This document shows, one piece after another, positions 35,023 through 46,922 of a DNA stretch of 62,355 nucleotides. Where the stretch lies: assembly GCA_002749535.1 (NCBI GenBank), contig MZZL01000392.1:1-62355 (forward strand). The letters run 5' to 3'. The notes beneath the pieces were generated by a model. The model did no database searches. It was not told the DNA's origin and saw only the letters and a program-made list of their open reading frames with translations. Every line of letters begins with the position of its first letter. Position 1 is the stretch's first letter. Origin of the DNA: Apophysomyces variabilis (Eukaryota > Mucoromycota > Mucoromycetes > Mucorales > Mucoraceae). The translations under genes were made by a program, and so were the position numbers.

Positions 35023-35798
35023 AAGAAGTGCTATCAAATGAAGATAAAAGCTTATACTGTAGTTAAAAAAAGATTCTACTGCTTTTCTACCATGTGGTGG
35101 AATCTTTTCAAAAGTTTGTGGAATGTACCTTCCACCACCTTTTCTACAACCTTTCTATTACCCCCCTAAGTTCAACAATTGGATGTGTGATATTCTGATA
35201 AAGTGTATTAAGGTAGATTCATAAGCTATATCCTTTATATACATCAATTAAACTTGTTTCAGATATATGATCTCCATTACAAAAGATTTATTCTTTAATT
35301 GTTAAACATGGGTTCTTAGTTCATGATCCTTCTTTTAGGAATAAACACTAGTCTCAACGTATTCTCTTGTTTAAGTCTCTGTGTCTAATTCATTATTTAT
35401 TTTAATACAACATTTTTTTACATTAAATTCTAAAACCCCTGTCAAGATGTCAATTGAAAATCAAACATCCATCCCTAAGGTTAATCCTGTTGTATTTATA
35501 TCTGAAGGATCAACTATTAACCAAGTGAAACAACAACTGTCAGTTATTTGACTACAGCTTGTCACTTTGAGACAACTGATTAGAATATAATAAGCTATTC
35601 AAACTCAGGTTCATCAAACGTACCAATTACTATGTAACTAGGTTTCAGGTACATATAACCAATGAATCTGATCTGTTATTGTTCTTTGGAAACTATTGTC
35701 ATATCAGGGATATCTGATTCATCCTAAGTACTTGATCTTCTGCTATCATGAATAAGCCTCATGAAAAGTTTTATGATCTCAGTTGAAAAAGTGTCTCA
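35023..35798. repeat. 776-bp exact direct repeat, copy 2
   Basis: Offset 777 from copy 1. This copy continues correctly into the rest of the Ty3-B LTR. Confidence 0.9.
35447..35487 (+). pseudogene. Ty3-E gag, first 13 codons
   Basis: The ATG at 35447 (MSIENQTSIPKVN) is cut by Ty3-B. The codon split at AATCC is completed by T at 43650, after one copy of the duplicated aatcc is removed. The same start appears at 34670 in the artificial duplicate. Confidence 0.8.
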
Positions 35799-35900
35799 CA
35801 TTTAGTATAAATAAGCTTCAATAGAAATAAAGTTAATCAATACCTTTTAGTCTGGTTAATCACTGGTCTATTGCCCTATTGTCTACATTCATATTCAATA
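35488..35900 (+). repeat. Ty3-B 5' LTR
   Basis: Starts TGTTGTATTTAT and ends CATATTCAATA (the 3' copy ends TTAACA). It contains TATAAATA at about 35806 and, 48 bases on, AGTCTGGTTAA. The first 311 bases also appear at 34711-35021 because of the artificial duplication. Confidence 0.88.
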
Positions 35901-35949
35901 TTTTTTTTAACCTTATCTTCTTGATCATCTTTATTTCTTCTTTTTTATC
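35901..35949 (+). other. Ty3-B leader with candidate self-primer binding site
   Basis: A T tract running into TTAACC (35907-35912), the reverse complement of GGTTAA at 35854-35859 in the LTR, which follows AGTCT. No tRNA primer site is seen. Confidence 0.6.
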
Positions 35950-38900
35950 ATGTCTATTCCTACCCAAACTTCTGTTTCCTCTCTCTCTTCTATTCCTTCA
36001 GAATTGTCCACCTCTCCTGCTTCTGCTGTGGTGTCTGGTAACCCACCAATGAATGCCTCTCCTTCGGTGTCTTCTGTTTCCCAGCAGTTCAATGACATGG
36101 ACATTGACTCTGTTACTTGTTGATCAGTGTCTCCGGTTGGCTCTATGCCAAACACTTCTTTCACTAATTTTGAGAACAATTTTAATTGTCTTAAATTGGA
36201 GGTCCAAGGACTTGCCAGTCAATTGGTCTCTGTAGGCAGTGAAGCTAGTGAATGGGCTCAAGCAATCCATACAGCTTTTGAAGTTAGATCCCAGGATCTA
36301 GCTAATATGGCAAAACTGTATGACTTGCTAAACAACTTTTCTGGTTCTACCTGGTCTTTCCCTGCTGTTGGTGCTAGTGCTCCTTCTGTTCTGGTATCTC
36401 CTTCTGTTATCTGAAAGGCCCATGGTTGTCTAAAAGAGGTTCCTTATTTCCAATGGGTTGGTAGTACTGTTTTCCAAAAGAGTGAGATCATATTCCAGGA
36501 TATCAAAGCTTGTTTAGACAAGTTTGAAGACGTTATCTTTTGCTATCAATTGGACATTGATGCCAATTGGTATCAATTGGTTATTATATGTGTAGATTCT
36601 GATCAATGTCTTTGGCTGAAACAGTTTGTTGAAAGTTCTAATAAGCCTATTTCTGAGATTACATGGCAGGAATTCAAAACTGCCCTTATAAAGAATTACG
36701 GTTTAACAGTTGAGGACAACAAAGCCCATGCTCATGAAGAATTGTTATCAATGCGTTTTAAGGAACAAAAAGAGACCATTGAGCAGTTTATTAATCGCTA
36801 TAATGCTTTACGCATTAGATCTGGTGTTCATGATGCTCACATTCTGATTTGATACTTCCTGCGCGCTCTTTCTGCTGATTTGGTCAAGAACATTAACATA
36901 ACTCTGGAGTCAGCCTCTACTGAAGCCAAAAACAACTTGGAGTTTGTGTGCTCAAAAGCTCAGAATCTTTACAATCAAGCGCATCACTTAGATACTCTAG
37001 CTGCTGTTGGTTCTAAGCATTTTTCCTCTGTCACTTCTGATCCTCCAGAAAGCTCAAAGAAGTCTAGACACACTTCGTCGTCTTCATCCAGTTCACCTGG
37101 TAAATTGAAAGTCAAGTCAGGCAAGTTTTGCTCATTTCATCAGGTTATTACCCACAACACTGACGAGTATGAGGCAAAGAAAAAGGGTGAAGAATGCAAA
37201 GTTAAGAACAAGTGTTGTCACTGCAGTGCTCCTGGCTGGTCTCCTAGCCATTGGTGTAATACAGCTATCTATTCCAGATCTTCTTCTTCGTCTTCTTTTG
37301 AGGATGTTGTGGTCCATGCATTATCTACGTCGTCATCAGTAAATGACACTCAGCAAACTGGTAACAACGATATACCTTTAACGGTGCAAAAAACACAGAA
37401 CATGGAACTTGATTCTGATGAAGAGAGTCTCATAATAGCTGCAAATGCGCAGAACTGTAAGTTTGACACTCGATTTTTCAATTTGCCAAAACAGAAATCT
37501 AATTCTCTAGTTTTACCAGTTATTATAGAAAACATCAAAACATATGCCTTGCTGGACACAGGCTCAACATGTTCACTGGTAACGCCCAAATTTTTTGAAT
37601 CCTTTAGTTCCTTTGTATCTTTCACCAAATTGAATAGTAATGTGCAGCTTGGACATAGAGATTCTAGATATGAATGGATTGGCCATACTATATTGTCTGT
37701 TTTCTATAATAAAGTCAATGTCAAACATACATTTGAAATTTTTCCATTCTTTTCTCATGAAAATGTACCCATTTGCTTTGGTCTTGATATCTTACTCAGG
37801 TTGAACATTGGTATTACAGGTCTTGTCAGTTCTTATTTCGATCATACTGGTCCAAGAAAGCCTGATCCAATTGATCCTGATAGCGTCAAACCAAATGATG
37901 ATCTATATGGTACCATTGAAGAACGCAAACTGATGTTGGATGTAGTCAACAAGCTGCTCAAGGACAATTTAGAGATTGATATGAAGAATACCAGCTGTAG
38001 CCTGCCTGGTTCGGTCATACATCTAAAAACGAAGCCAGGATCCATTGCTTATCGACGTCAATACCCATTACTGGAAGCTTATTGTGATGTTGTGCAACAA
38101 CAGATTGAAGTATGGCTGGCCGAAGGTGTCATTGAAAAAGCACCATCTTATACGGCTTATAATAGTCCTTTGCTTGTTGTTAAGAAGAAAGATTCTCAGG
38201 GTAATTACTCCATGAAGAAGCCTAGAATCATATGTGATGTTCATTTGTTGAATCAACAACTTCTTGTTAATGATCGACAATAGCTTCTGCTTATTTCTTC
38301 AATCCATCAACGCATTGGTAATGCCCTTATCCATATGATTTTAGACATTCATGCATGTTTTACATCGTTTGCCATTTATGAACCCAATCGGGTCAAATTG
38401 GCTTTCACGTCACCTTTTACAGGTATACAATACATCCATCATAAGGCGTGTTTTAGTATCACCCATGTTGGATCCGTTGTACAACGATGCTTGACCACTT
38501 TGTTTAAGGATCTTCCCCACGTCAACGTTTACATTGATGATATTATAATCTCTACATTTCCTCCACTTTCTTATCATACTGACTGTGTTAGTGAGGTTAT
38601 TAGACGGTTAACCAAAGCAAACCTAGTCTTGAATCCTGACAAGATAGTCTTTGCACAAAAGAGTGTCAACATCCTTGGCTGGTCTCTGATCAGTGGAAAG
38701 CTCATACCTGATCCACGCAAGGTATTGAATGCTTATACCTGGCCTTTGCCCACTACAGGACGTCATTTGGCTAGTTACCTCAGTTTCATGTCGTTCTTCT
38801 GATCATCTATCCCATTCTTTTCCAAGCTTACAGCCGAATTGGACCAACTCTGCAGTTACAAGACATTACAGAATGTCTGGACTGATCGTCACACAACGTT

Positions 38901-41073
38901 GTTCAAGAACTTACAGACTACCTTGGCCAACGCACTGGTTATTTCTGCTCCTAATCTTTTTCATCGTTTTCATGTGGCTACTGACGCAAGTGCTACTGGT
39001 ATTGCTGGCATTCTGTATCAAGTTATCAATAATGAGGTAAAGTATATTGCCATGGTTTCCTGAAAGCTGTCACCATCCAAGCGCAACTATAGCACTACAA
39101 AACATGAATTGCTCGCAGTGGTATACTTCTTCTCAAAATTCTACAAGTGGTTGTACCTGATTCCATTTACACTCCACATGGATCACAAAAGCTTGATATA
39201 TTTGAATACTCAAGAATCTCCCAATGCGCTCATGTTGGGATGGTGGGAATCTATCTTCTCATACACATTCACATATGTTTATTTACCTGGCATTAGTAAC
39301 TTGATACCAGACGCTCTCTCTTGCCTCTATTCTGATGAAGAAGTACCTTTACTTCTGAAAGGGGGTAGTTATGCTGATGTTACTAGTGATGGTTCTATTG
39401 TCAAGAAGAAAAACAAGAGAATCACCAACAAAGAGTTTCTTATACTGAAAAAAGAGAAGTTTCCTTTTAATGCGGTTAACAAGTTATGCTCTACTAAAAT
39501 TTATGAGGCAAATAAAGAATGAAATATTTCCTCATCAACAAGCTCTTCTTCTTCTTCTTCTATAACTTTAGCATCTGATGACAGTAACTGTGCCAATACA
39601 AAGTTACTAACAGATAACAAAGAACATTCCAATCACTCTTCATCATCACAAACAAACAATGATGATCACAATATGGCTATCTGAACATTGAAGTTTGCTG
39701 AATACATGACATCTCCTATTCATAAAAGAGATATGCTTATTTTGAAAGCACATCTGTTAAGTCATTATGGGTTACAGAGTATTGAGAATCAATTACATCA
39801 TGACGGTATACACTGGACAAATATGCGAAAAGACATTGAACGTATACTCGCTGACTGTCTCGAGTATAACAAATTCAACATCGTAAAAGTAGGGTATCAT
39901 CCACCTAAATCAGTCTTGTCTGATCAACCTCTGGATTATTGGTGCATGGATCTTGGGTCTTTTGATGTCCCTTCAGATTATAGAAACAACTTCATATTAG
40001 TACTTGTTGATTATTATTCACGGTTCACAATTTTGAGAGCCTTACTAGATAAGCACAGTACAACAATAGCAAAAGAATTACTCAATATATTCTCTTTGTT
40101 CAGATTCCCCAAAGTTATCAATAGTGATAACAGCGCCAAGTTCATAAATGATATCGTTTCACAACTGTTACAAATGAGTGGCATTGACAGAAGATTATTA
40201 CTTCCCTACTCTCCAATGGGTAATTCTGTGAATGAAGCTTATGTGGGCTTGGCCAAGCATACAATTGTCAAGATGTTACATGGAAAAGGTGAATCCTGGT
40301 GTTTGTACCTCAATTATGCTCAATATTGTCTTAACATAAGATATGCATATCTTCACAAGTCAAGACCATACGCAGTACTCTTTAACAGGCAACCAAATGA
40401 GTTTCAGGACTACACCAAAGTCACATCAACACTCAAGATAGAGAAAGCTGAAAATAAGATTATTGACGAAAAGTACAAATTCGTTCAAGAAGTCTTAATA
40501 CTGGCATTGTCTGAACGAATCAAATAAACACAGAAACGTGATTATGAAAGGTTCTCTAAGATGCATAAGATCGTTGAGCAACAATTTTCAATTGGAAGTA
40601 AGGTCATGATCAAAAATGTCAATTGTAATAGAAAGATTGATGAACGCTATGAAGGACCATTCTTTATTCATGGTATCACAAAAAATGGTAGCTATATACT
40701 GAAAGACAAAACTGGTACACTTCTGTCTAGAGATGTTCCCATATCACATATAGTCTACAAGGCTGCGGCAAATGTTACACCTAATGAATTTGAAAAACTC
40801 AAGGATGATCATTATAAAATCCAAGCAGTTATTGATCATAGAGGTACACATGGAAATTACAAATATAGAGTACGATAGAAAGGTTATTCTGATCCTTCTG
40901 ATGATACTTGGGAACCAGTTGAACATTTCGACTCAACCAAGCATATTGAGTTGTATTGGGGACGTCGTAATGCTGAAAAGGATTCCTCTTCTAACAAACG
41001 TAAGACTCTACCAAAATCAGTCAATACACATAAAATCGCTACTTGTAATAAGCGCACCAAGACTACCAAATAA
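35950..41073 (+). pseudogene. Ty3-B gag-pol polyprotein with about ten nonsense codons, no frameshift
   Basis: The ATG at 35950 (MSIPTQTSV) leads a single frame to TAA at 41071-41073, about 1,700 codons. Order: Ser/Pro-rich gag N-terminus, capsid-like helices (WQEFKTALIKNYG), knuckle CCHCSAPGWSPSHWC near 37215, protease LLDTGSTCSLV near 37550, reverse transcriptase (VYIDDIIIS near 38530), RNase H (LHMDHKSL near 39175) and integrase. The chromodomain reads KYRVR-stop-KGYSDPSDDTWEP near 40865. Premature stops near 36121, 36412, 36850, 38281, 38800, 39061, 39520, 39682, 40525 and 40876 can all come from one C-to-T or G-to-A change. The integrase has lost one zinc-binding Cys (DCLEYN where relatives have CxxC) and reads NSDNSAKF for SDNGTEF, while D, D and E remain. 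Confidence 0.92.
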
Positions 41074-41293
41074 CTTCCAAGTCAAGTGGATACAGTCCTT
41101 TTTCTCCTATAGACTTTTTTCCCACTGGGTTTTTTGATTAGGTTTTTACTGGCGTATCTCACTATTGCTGACAAAGATGCTCTCACGCATAAATCAAAAT
41201 GTTTACACACAATGACTGCATTGTACTGAGTATTATGACATTCCAAGCATATACAACAGCTTATATGTTTAGACAAAGTTCCTACACTTTCAT

Positions 41294-41307
41294 CTAGAAG
41301 GGGGCTA
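41294..41307 (+). other. Ty3-B polypurine tract
   Basis: CTAGAAGGGGGGCTA lies directly before the 3' LTR start (TGTTG), which is now displaced by Merlin-1. Confidence 0.8.
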
Positions 41308-41400
41308 TGTTGGGTTGAAAGGGAAAATATGCCTACACACTCAAATTTAAAACTCCATTAATCTCAGCATCTATATTAAGTATATTTGTATAACCTAATT

Positions 41401-41575
41401 ACTAATTTAAGATATTTTTTGTAACAACAATACTAAATTAAGATATTTTTGGTAATAACAATACTAAATTAAGATATTTTTTGTAACAATAATACTAAAT
41501 TAAAATATTTTTTGTAACAACAATACTAAATTAAGATATTTTTTTTAACAAGAATACTAAATTAAGTAGTTATTA
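41401..41575. repeat. 31-bp minisatellite in Merlin-1
   Basis: About five and a half units of 31 bp, each ACTAAATTAAGATATTTTTT followed by GTAACAACAAT with small changes. Confidence 0.88.
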
Positions 41576-41639
41576 AAAAGTTTCCCATCCATTAAAAATC
41601 TACTTAGGCTTAAATTTTACTTGCTGCCCCATACCCCCG

Positions 41640-41834
41640 AAGGGGGGCCCTTGTGGTGGTGTGGTTAGCGCAAACAACACTCACTGGGAAGGCACGAGTT
41701 TGGATCCCGTTAAGTGACACTTTGGAGGCCTGGGGCATATGCCTGTCTAGAAATCCTAAAACCGTGTTTGCTTCAGGGGCTCCGGCTGCATGGTAGACTT
41801 AATAGGATATGATGAACTCGCCCATATTTTTTAG
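41640..41834 (+). ncRNA. tRNA-derived SINE-like unit (candidate)
   Basis: A box-like TGGTGTGGTTAGCGC (41657-41671) and B box-like GAGTTTGGATCCC (41696-41708) stand about 25 bp apart (start to start about 40), as in tRNA genes. About 120 bp of unrelated body follows and ends at a T6 run (41827-41832), a pol III terminator. No convincing cloverleaf or anticodon arm folds by eye, so a functional tRNA is unlikely. Its GC content is visibly higher than the surrounding AT-rich Merlin sequence, which suggests a separate insertion. Confidence 0.55.
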
Positions 41835-41957
41835 TAAAAGCTATTAAGTTTTTTATAAAGTACTTACTTTTATTTTAAACTAAAATAAAATCACTTTTAC
41901 TAGAAGTAAATAATGATAAAACAATAAATTTAAAATTAATTATTATTATTTAAATTT

Positions 41958-43065
41958 TTATATATTATAACCAAAATTAGTCCAAATATCATTATCTTGT
42001 TCAGTATAATGCTCATCAGATGATGCATGAAATGATACTGATTTTAATGTATTAATTAATGCATTAAAAGTATCATTCATGTTTTTCTTTCGCCAAATAT
42101 ATTCAACAAGTCTCCATGGTACCAAAGTTTTAGTTCGATGTCTTGGAACAATATTCATCTTAATTCCATGCCACATTCCTATAAAAATATTAATACTAAA
42201 AAAAATTAAGATAAAGATTACCTTCAACTGTATTTGTATGAATGTTATCTCCACGAACAAATTCTTGAGAGTGATTTATAGTTTCATGGATATAATTCAT
42301 GTTTGGAATAGCTGCTACATTATTATATCCAGCCCAACCATCTGTGTAAATAATAGAACCAGGTTTTATACGTTGTTGTATAATTGATTCTAATGTTTAG
42401 GCCTCACGATTACAGACAATCGTTAAAAACACCTTTTTTTCTGGAGTTCGTTCAATTCCTCCAACAACCCAAACGCCTTCAACACGATGACCACGATGAT
42501 ATTTGCATTTACCAAACTTGGACTCATCAATTTCAACGATAATATTTGGTCCTCCTAATATATATAATTAATAAGAAAAGTACATAATTATTTTTAAATA
42601 CCAATCATCATATCATTTTGTTCTAAGTCATTTTCAATTAATAAATAAATATCTTTAATAATTGTCGCAACCATTTTTTCATCAAGGCCACTTGTTTTTT
42701 GCATATGACGCAAATTTGAATTAGTTGCCCAACACCATAAAACATAAAGAATTTTATGCATTGGAGCTTTGCGATTATAAAAGAAAGAATCTTTATGCAA
42801 AGTTTTTTTACTACGATTGCAACAATTGCATAAAGGACACTTCCAAAAGTATCCACGAGATTCTTTCCAGTTTAACTTCATTTCTTTTCCATTATGACAA
42901 GTCATGGAATTATAAAATACTCCTTGTTCTTGCAACCATCTAATTTAAAAAGTTAAATAATTATATTAAACTCTTTCATTTAAAAATTACTTACTCGATT
43001 GCAGACTTAGGAGTATTTAAAATAGTAAACATTTCATCAAAAGTAAAAGAAGTAACTGTAGACAT
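41958..43065 (-). pseudogene. Merlin/IS1595-like transposase, four exons, one nonsense codon
   Basis: The ATG at 43065 (MSTVTSFTFDEMF) begins exon 1 (43065-42995). Exon 2 is 42939-42602, exon 3 42554-42222, exon 4 42178-41958. Each junction uses GT-AG and restores frame: AIEWLQEQGVF, then MMIGGPNIIVEIDE, then NTVEGMWHG. Domains: N-terminal zinc-ribbon-like Cys (SMTCHNG, WKCPLC), helix-turn-helix region, then the catalytic core with VEIDESKFGK (first Asp), IYTDGWAGY (second Asp) and HTNTVEG (Asn/Glu position). TAA at 42397-42399 falls inside exon 3 in an otherwise open frame. The family performs cut-and-paste transposition. Introns show adaptation to a eukaryotic host. The gap at 42940-42994 includes GTAAGT and TTAG, good splice signals. 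Confidence 0.88.
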
Positions 43066-43231
43066 ATTGAAAATATCAGTAAAAGCAAAAAAGAAAAAAG
43101 AAAAAGTAAACAAAAAATTAGTTCATCTGTTAAAAAATTTTTATTAAAACGCAGTTTGAATGGAGTTTGAATGGAGTTTAAATTGAGTACTAAATTTGGG
43201 TATGTAGGCATATATTCCCTCAGATCTGCTA

Positions 43232-43644
43232 TGTTGTATTCATATCTGAAGGATCAACTATTAATCAAGTGAAACAACAACTGTCAGTTATTCGACTACA
43301 GCTTGTCACTTTGAGACAACTGATTGGAATACAATAAGCTATTCAAACTCAGGTTCATCAAACGTACCAATTACTATGTAACTAGGTTTCAGGTACATAT
43401 AACCAATGGATCTAATCTGTTATTGTTCCTTGGAAACTATTGTTATATCAGGGATATCTGATTCGTCCTAAGTACTTGATCTTCCGCTATTATGAATAAG
43501 CCTCATAAAAAGTTTTATGATCTCAGTTGAAAAAGTATCTTACATTTAGTATAAATAAGCTTCAATAGAAATAAAGTTGATCAATACCTTTTAGTCTGGT
43601 TAATCACTGGTCTATTGCCCTATTGTCTACATTCGTATTTAACA
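43232..43644 (+). repeat. Ty3-B 3' LTR
   Basis: 413 bp with the same termini as the 5' LTR. Its first five bases lie within the Merlin-1 target duplication. Confidence 0.9.
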
Positions 43645-43649
43645 AATCC

Positions 43650-45386
43650 TCATGTTTCTGTTTCCAGTAATCAATCAATGGATGTGGATCAATATCCATC
43701 CATCCCATCTGTGGATCTATCTATTTCTGTCTTATCTAGTGAGACCAGCCTGGTTATCAATAGTTCTGGTTCAGTGGTCTCTCTGCCCTTATTGGTATTC
43801 AAGGCAGTAGCACTTCCAAGCATGCAGACCTGGTTTTCAGTGCCCTCCACATGTTAGCTAAATTAAAAGAGTTAGCAAATCAAAAAGAGCACTTGTATAA
43901 CAACGCTATGGAAATGAATGAAGCTGAGGAGACATGTGATTACCTGCTAAATAAGTTCCATATCACTGAAGAGCATGTTGATAAGTTTTCTTTTCTTTGT
44001 ACGAAGAAGTATTCTGAGTGTAAGGAACTTCATACATCTGTCAGTGTTGTTTCTTCATATGAAAGTTTCAATATAAGCTGCTCCACCAATTCTGAGCTTC
44101 AGATGTCTCAACTGGGAGTTAAACCCATGCACAATATAAATCAAAGTGCTGCAGTTCCTAAAGACTTGCCTGCTCTTCAACTTGCTGATGGCACTAAGTG
44201 GAATATAAAAAAAGACATCCATGATTCTGCTCATTCTTTTGCAAGAACATTCAAGGCTCAATTGGATACATACCAAATTAGTTATGATGGTCATTGGGAA
44301 AGATTCCTCAAGTTGTGTCTGAACGATAGTTAAAAGGTTTGGTTTGATACAAAGCTTGTCCATTGAAACTTGTCTTGGTCTGAAGCCAAATCAATTCTTC
44401 TATATAAATTTGATACTTCTATACATCACTACTGAACTCTCATGCAAACTTTCCATATAGTCTAAAAATATGGTGAAACACTTCCAGCGTATATTAAGCA
44501 TTTCTAAACGCAATGTCTTAAGTCTGGATGTGAAGAAAATGAAAACCTCATTGTCACATTCATCTCCTCTCTGCTCCTGCATTATTGCAATCATGTTTGC
44601 TTTGTTGTGGCGTCCCAGTTTAGTGCCAACATTCTAACCAACTTAGATAAGGTGTGCGATCTCATCCTGGCCATGACCTCAGATAGAAAATGGTCTTTAG
44701 AAGAGGATGACCATTTGATCTCTTGCTCAGTAAAGCCTAAGGTCAACCAAAACATAGTAGGTAAACATGAGAGGACTGCATGTGACAGATCCTTTGGTAA
44801 TTATAGCAATAAGGGTAACAATATAAGTACCTTACAGGCTATGAATAAACTATGCATCTATTGTTATAAACTATGGTTCTATAGTCACTGCTGCCCTGAA
44901 TTCTTAGAGGCAAAAGGAAAAAAGGCGAAAGAAAACTTGGTAGCCTGTGCAGCACAGGCCAGTATGTCATATGACTGTAACAACCCTTTGTCATACCAAT
45001 CTGATGACAAATATGTAAACATAAAAGAAGATGATATTATGCAAGAGCTTGATCTTGAGGCATTAAATAAGTATCATTTAAAAAATCGCTCTATGAAAAC
45101 AAATCAAACTAAATCTTGTTTCATACCTCTGACCTTACAGAATAAGTGACTTCTAGCCCTTATGGACACTGGTGCTGATTTCTCAGCCATAGACAGTAAA
45201 ATTTTTAAAAATCTATCATATAAAGGAAACAAAGTTATTGGTAAAAATAAGCCTAGCTGCACATGGTCATGAGATTGAGTGAATTAGAAAAACTGAACCA
45301 ATTGAGTTCTTATACAATAGATATAAGATCCAACATTCTTTTAAAGTAATAAAATTGTCAGAAGGTACACAAGTAAGTATTGGCAT
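43650..45386 (+). pseudogene. Ty3-E gag and protease start, frameshifted
   Basis: Continues the gag frame from 35487 (HVSVSSNQSMDVDQY). A frameshift near 43830 leads to a second frame beginning about 43851 (LAKLKELANQKEHLY). Gag blocks follow (LPALQLADGTKWNIKKDIHD, then YDGHWERFLKLCL), several stops near 44333-44600, and a zinc knuckle CIYCYKLWFYSHCC near 44855. The protease active site LMDTGADFSAID is near 45160. A further frameshift lies near 45240. The final block KLSEGTQVSIG is cut by Ty3-C and continues at 60049. This is the most eroded gag in the tower. Confidence 0.82.
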
Positions 45387-45922
45387 TGTCATATTTGATA
45401 TAATATAAGTATCATACATACTTCTTCCACTAAGTCTAAACGATCTTTATATAAGTTTATCATACTATCAGCACTACATCCACAGATAAGAACCTGTATC
45501 AGCCAGACATCTACTTAAGGATTGTTATAATCTGAGATACTAGGACACTCTGCTATGATCTTAAGGTACTCCGGCATATTCTATCTCATGATTGTGCAAT
45601 AAGACAATTACGATGACGACGATCTTAGCAATAGACACAGTGATTAATAAGCGTCCCTGATTCATGCATTAGATGACCGCTATTCAGACTCAGCTATATG
45701 ATAGCTTCTCTGACAAAAGATGAATAATCATTCATTGTCATCAATCTACCATGAACAGTCAGTGCTTACGCATCTTCTGATTACTAAGACATTTAACTAA
45801 GCATGCAAAGGGTATAAATACTGCTGGTAGACAATTGTAATCAAGATATCTATTGACTTTTGAATAAACCTCCGCCAAGAGTCTCAAAGTATTTACTGCT
45901 GTTTTCTCTTACTAATTCTTCA
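45387..45922 (+). repeat. Ty3-C 5' LTR
   Basis: Starts TGTCATATTTGAT and ends TAATTCTTCA. TATAAATA at 45813-45820 lies about 70 bases before AGTCTCAAAGTA (primer word at 45884-45891). Confidence 0.93.
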
Positions 45923-45946
45923 TTTTTTACTTTGAATACTCTACCC
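45923..45946 (+). other. Ty3-C leader with candidate self-primer binding site
   Basis: A T tract then TACTTTGA (45928-45935), the exact reverse complement of TCAAAGTA at 45884-45891. The gag ATG follows 11 bases later. Confidence 0.75.
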
Positions 45947-46921
45947 ATGTCTACCAACAACTCTACTGAATCTCCTGCTATGGTCCCTACTGAGGTTATT
46001 ACTCCTACTGAGGAAATCGTTCTGGAATCTATTGATGGTTCTTCTGTTCTGTCTGAACTGATGGAGGATGTTGTAATGTCTTCTGAGGAAGAGAATGCAA
46101 CGGAAATTCTGGACAATGAAGCTGCTGTTGAAACTTTACCCGCGGCCAAAGATACATCCTTTTCTAAACATGCAAATACCAAAATGCGAATCCTTTCCAT
46201 GATTTCTTACTACAGAAAAAAGTTGGACAAGCTAATCATAGATTATCAAGAAGCCCTACCTGCCGGCAGTCCTGATCAATTGAAAGTTATCTATCATGAC
46301 ATTGTCAAGACCAAAACTGTCCTGAATACATTCTATGATGTATATAATCAAGAATACTAGGAAAAAACATCTGCAGTTGCTTCCAACCAAAGATCTCAAA
46401 AACCCTCTAGCGCATCTACTGCTACTTCTACTGCTCCTCGCATTTCTTACTGAGACATACCTGTTTTCCAAATTAGTGGTTCCCCTATTTGGAAGCCTGG
46501 AAAAGAGATTTTCGATTCTGTTGAACACTTCCTGTGTATCTTCCAGAAGGTTCTTCAAGCTCTAGACGCAGATCTTGACTGCGACTGGGAAAAATGGCTT
46601 GCTGTAGCTATTCACCATGATCATGATGCATGGTTCGAGAACCATTTGGCCAAGTGCAATCTTACCTGGGCCACAGCACGCAAGCTCTTTCTACAACGGT
46701 TTGAGTCTCCTGACCACATGATTGCCATGGCCACCAAGGCATATTCCATGGTAATGGAACATCAAGAATCAGTCCTTGATTACAGCACTCATTTCCAGAA
46801 GGCCTATCATGAAGGCGGCATCGTTGACAATGAAGGCCTTGCCTTATGATTTCTGGTTTCCCTGCTTCCACACGTTCATGAAAATGTACAGGTCGCTTGG
46901 CATGGTCGGCATGGTAAAAAG
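45944..46921. repeat. 978-bp exact direct repeat, copy 1 (probable assembly overlap)
   Basis: Identical by eye, and identical in translation, to 46923-47900, with only the N at 46922 between. It covers the Ty3-C gag 5' part. Confidence 0.92.
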
Positions 46922-46922
46922 N
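46922..46922. other. Single-N assembly join
   Basis: One undetermined base joins the identical 978-bp copies. Confidence 0.95.

Larger units (their letters stand above)
41313..43227 (-). mobile_element. Merlin-1 (IS1595/IS1016-like DNA transposon)
   Basis: 1,915 bp flanked by the 9-bp direct repeat gctatgttg (41304-41312 and 43228-43236). The ends form an imperfect inverted repeat. The left begins GGTTGAAAGGGAAAATATGC and the right, read inward, AGATCTGAGGGAATATATGC, matching well over the following GCCTACA and CAAATTTA. Merlin elements are known for 8-9 bp duplications. It carries one intron-containing transposase gene, a 31-bp minisatellite and a pol III-type unit. Confidence 0.9.
35488..43644 (+). 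mobile_element. Ty3-B, chromodomain Ty3/gypsy retrotransposon, carrying Merlin-1
   Basis: Two 413-bp LTRs (35488-35900 and 43232-43644) flank one gag-pol frame, with the 5-bp duplication aatcc at 35483-35487 and 43645-43649. By eye the LTRs differ at about 18 sites, nearly all transitions (about 4.4 percent). Merlin-1 interrupts it exactly at the polypurine-tract/3' LTR junction. It lies within the gag of Ty3-E. Confidence 0.93.

Noticed and set aside
41640..41730. Functional tRNA gene
   Set aside because: A and B boxes are present, but I could not fold an acceptor stem or anticodon arm. A SINE-like unit fits better.
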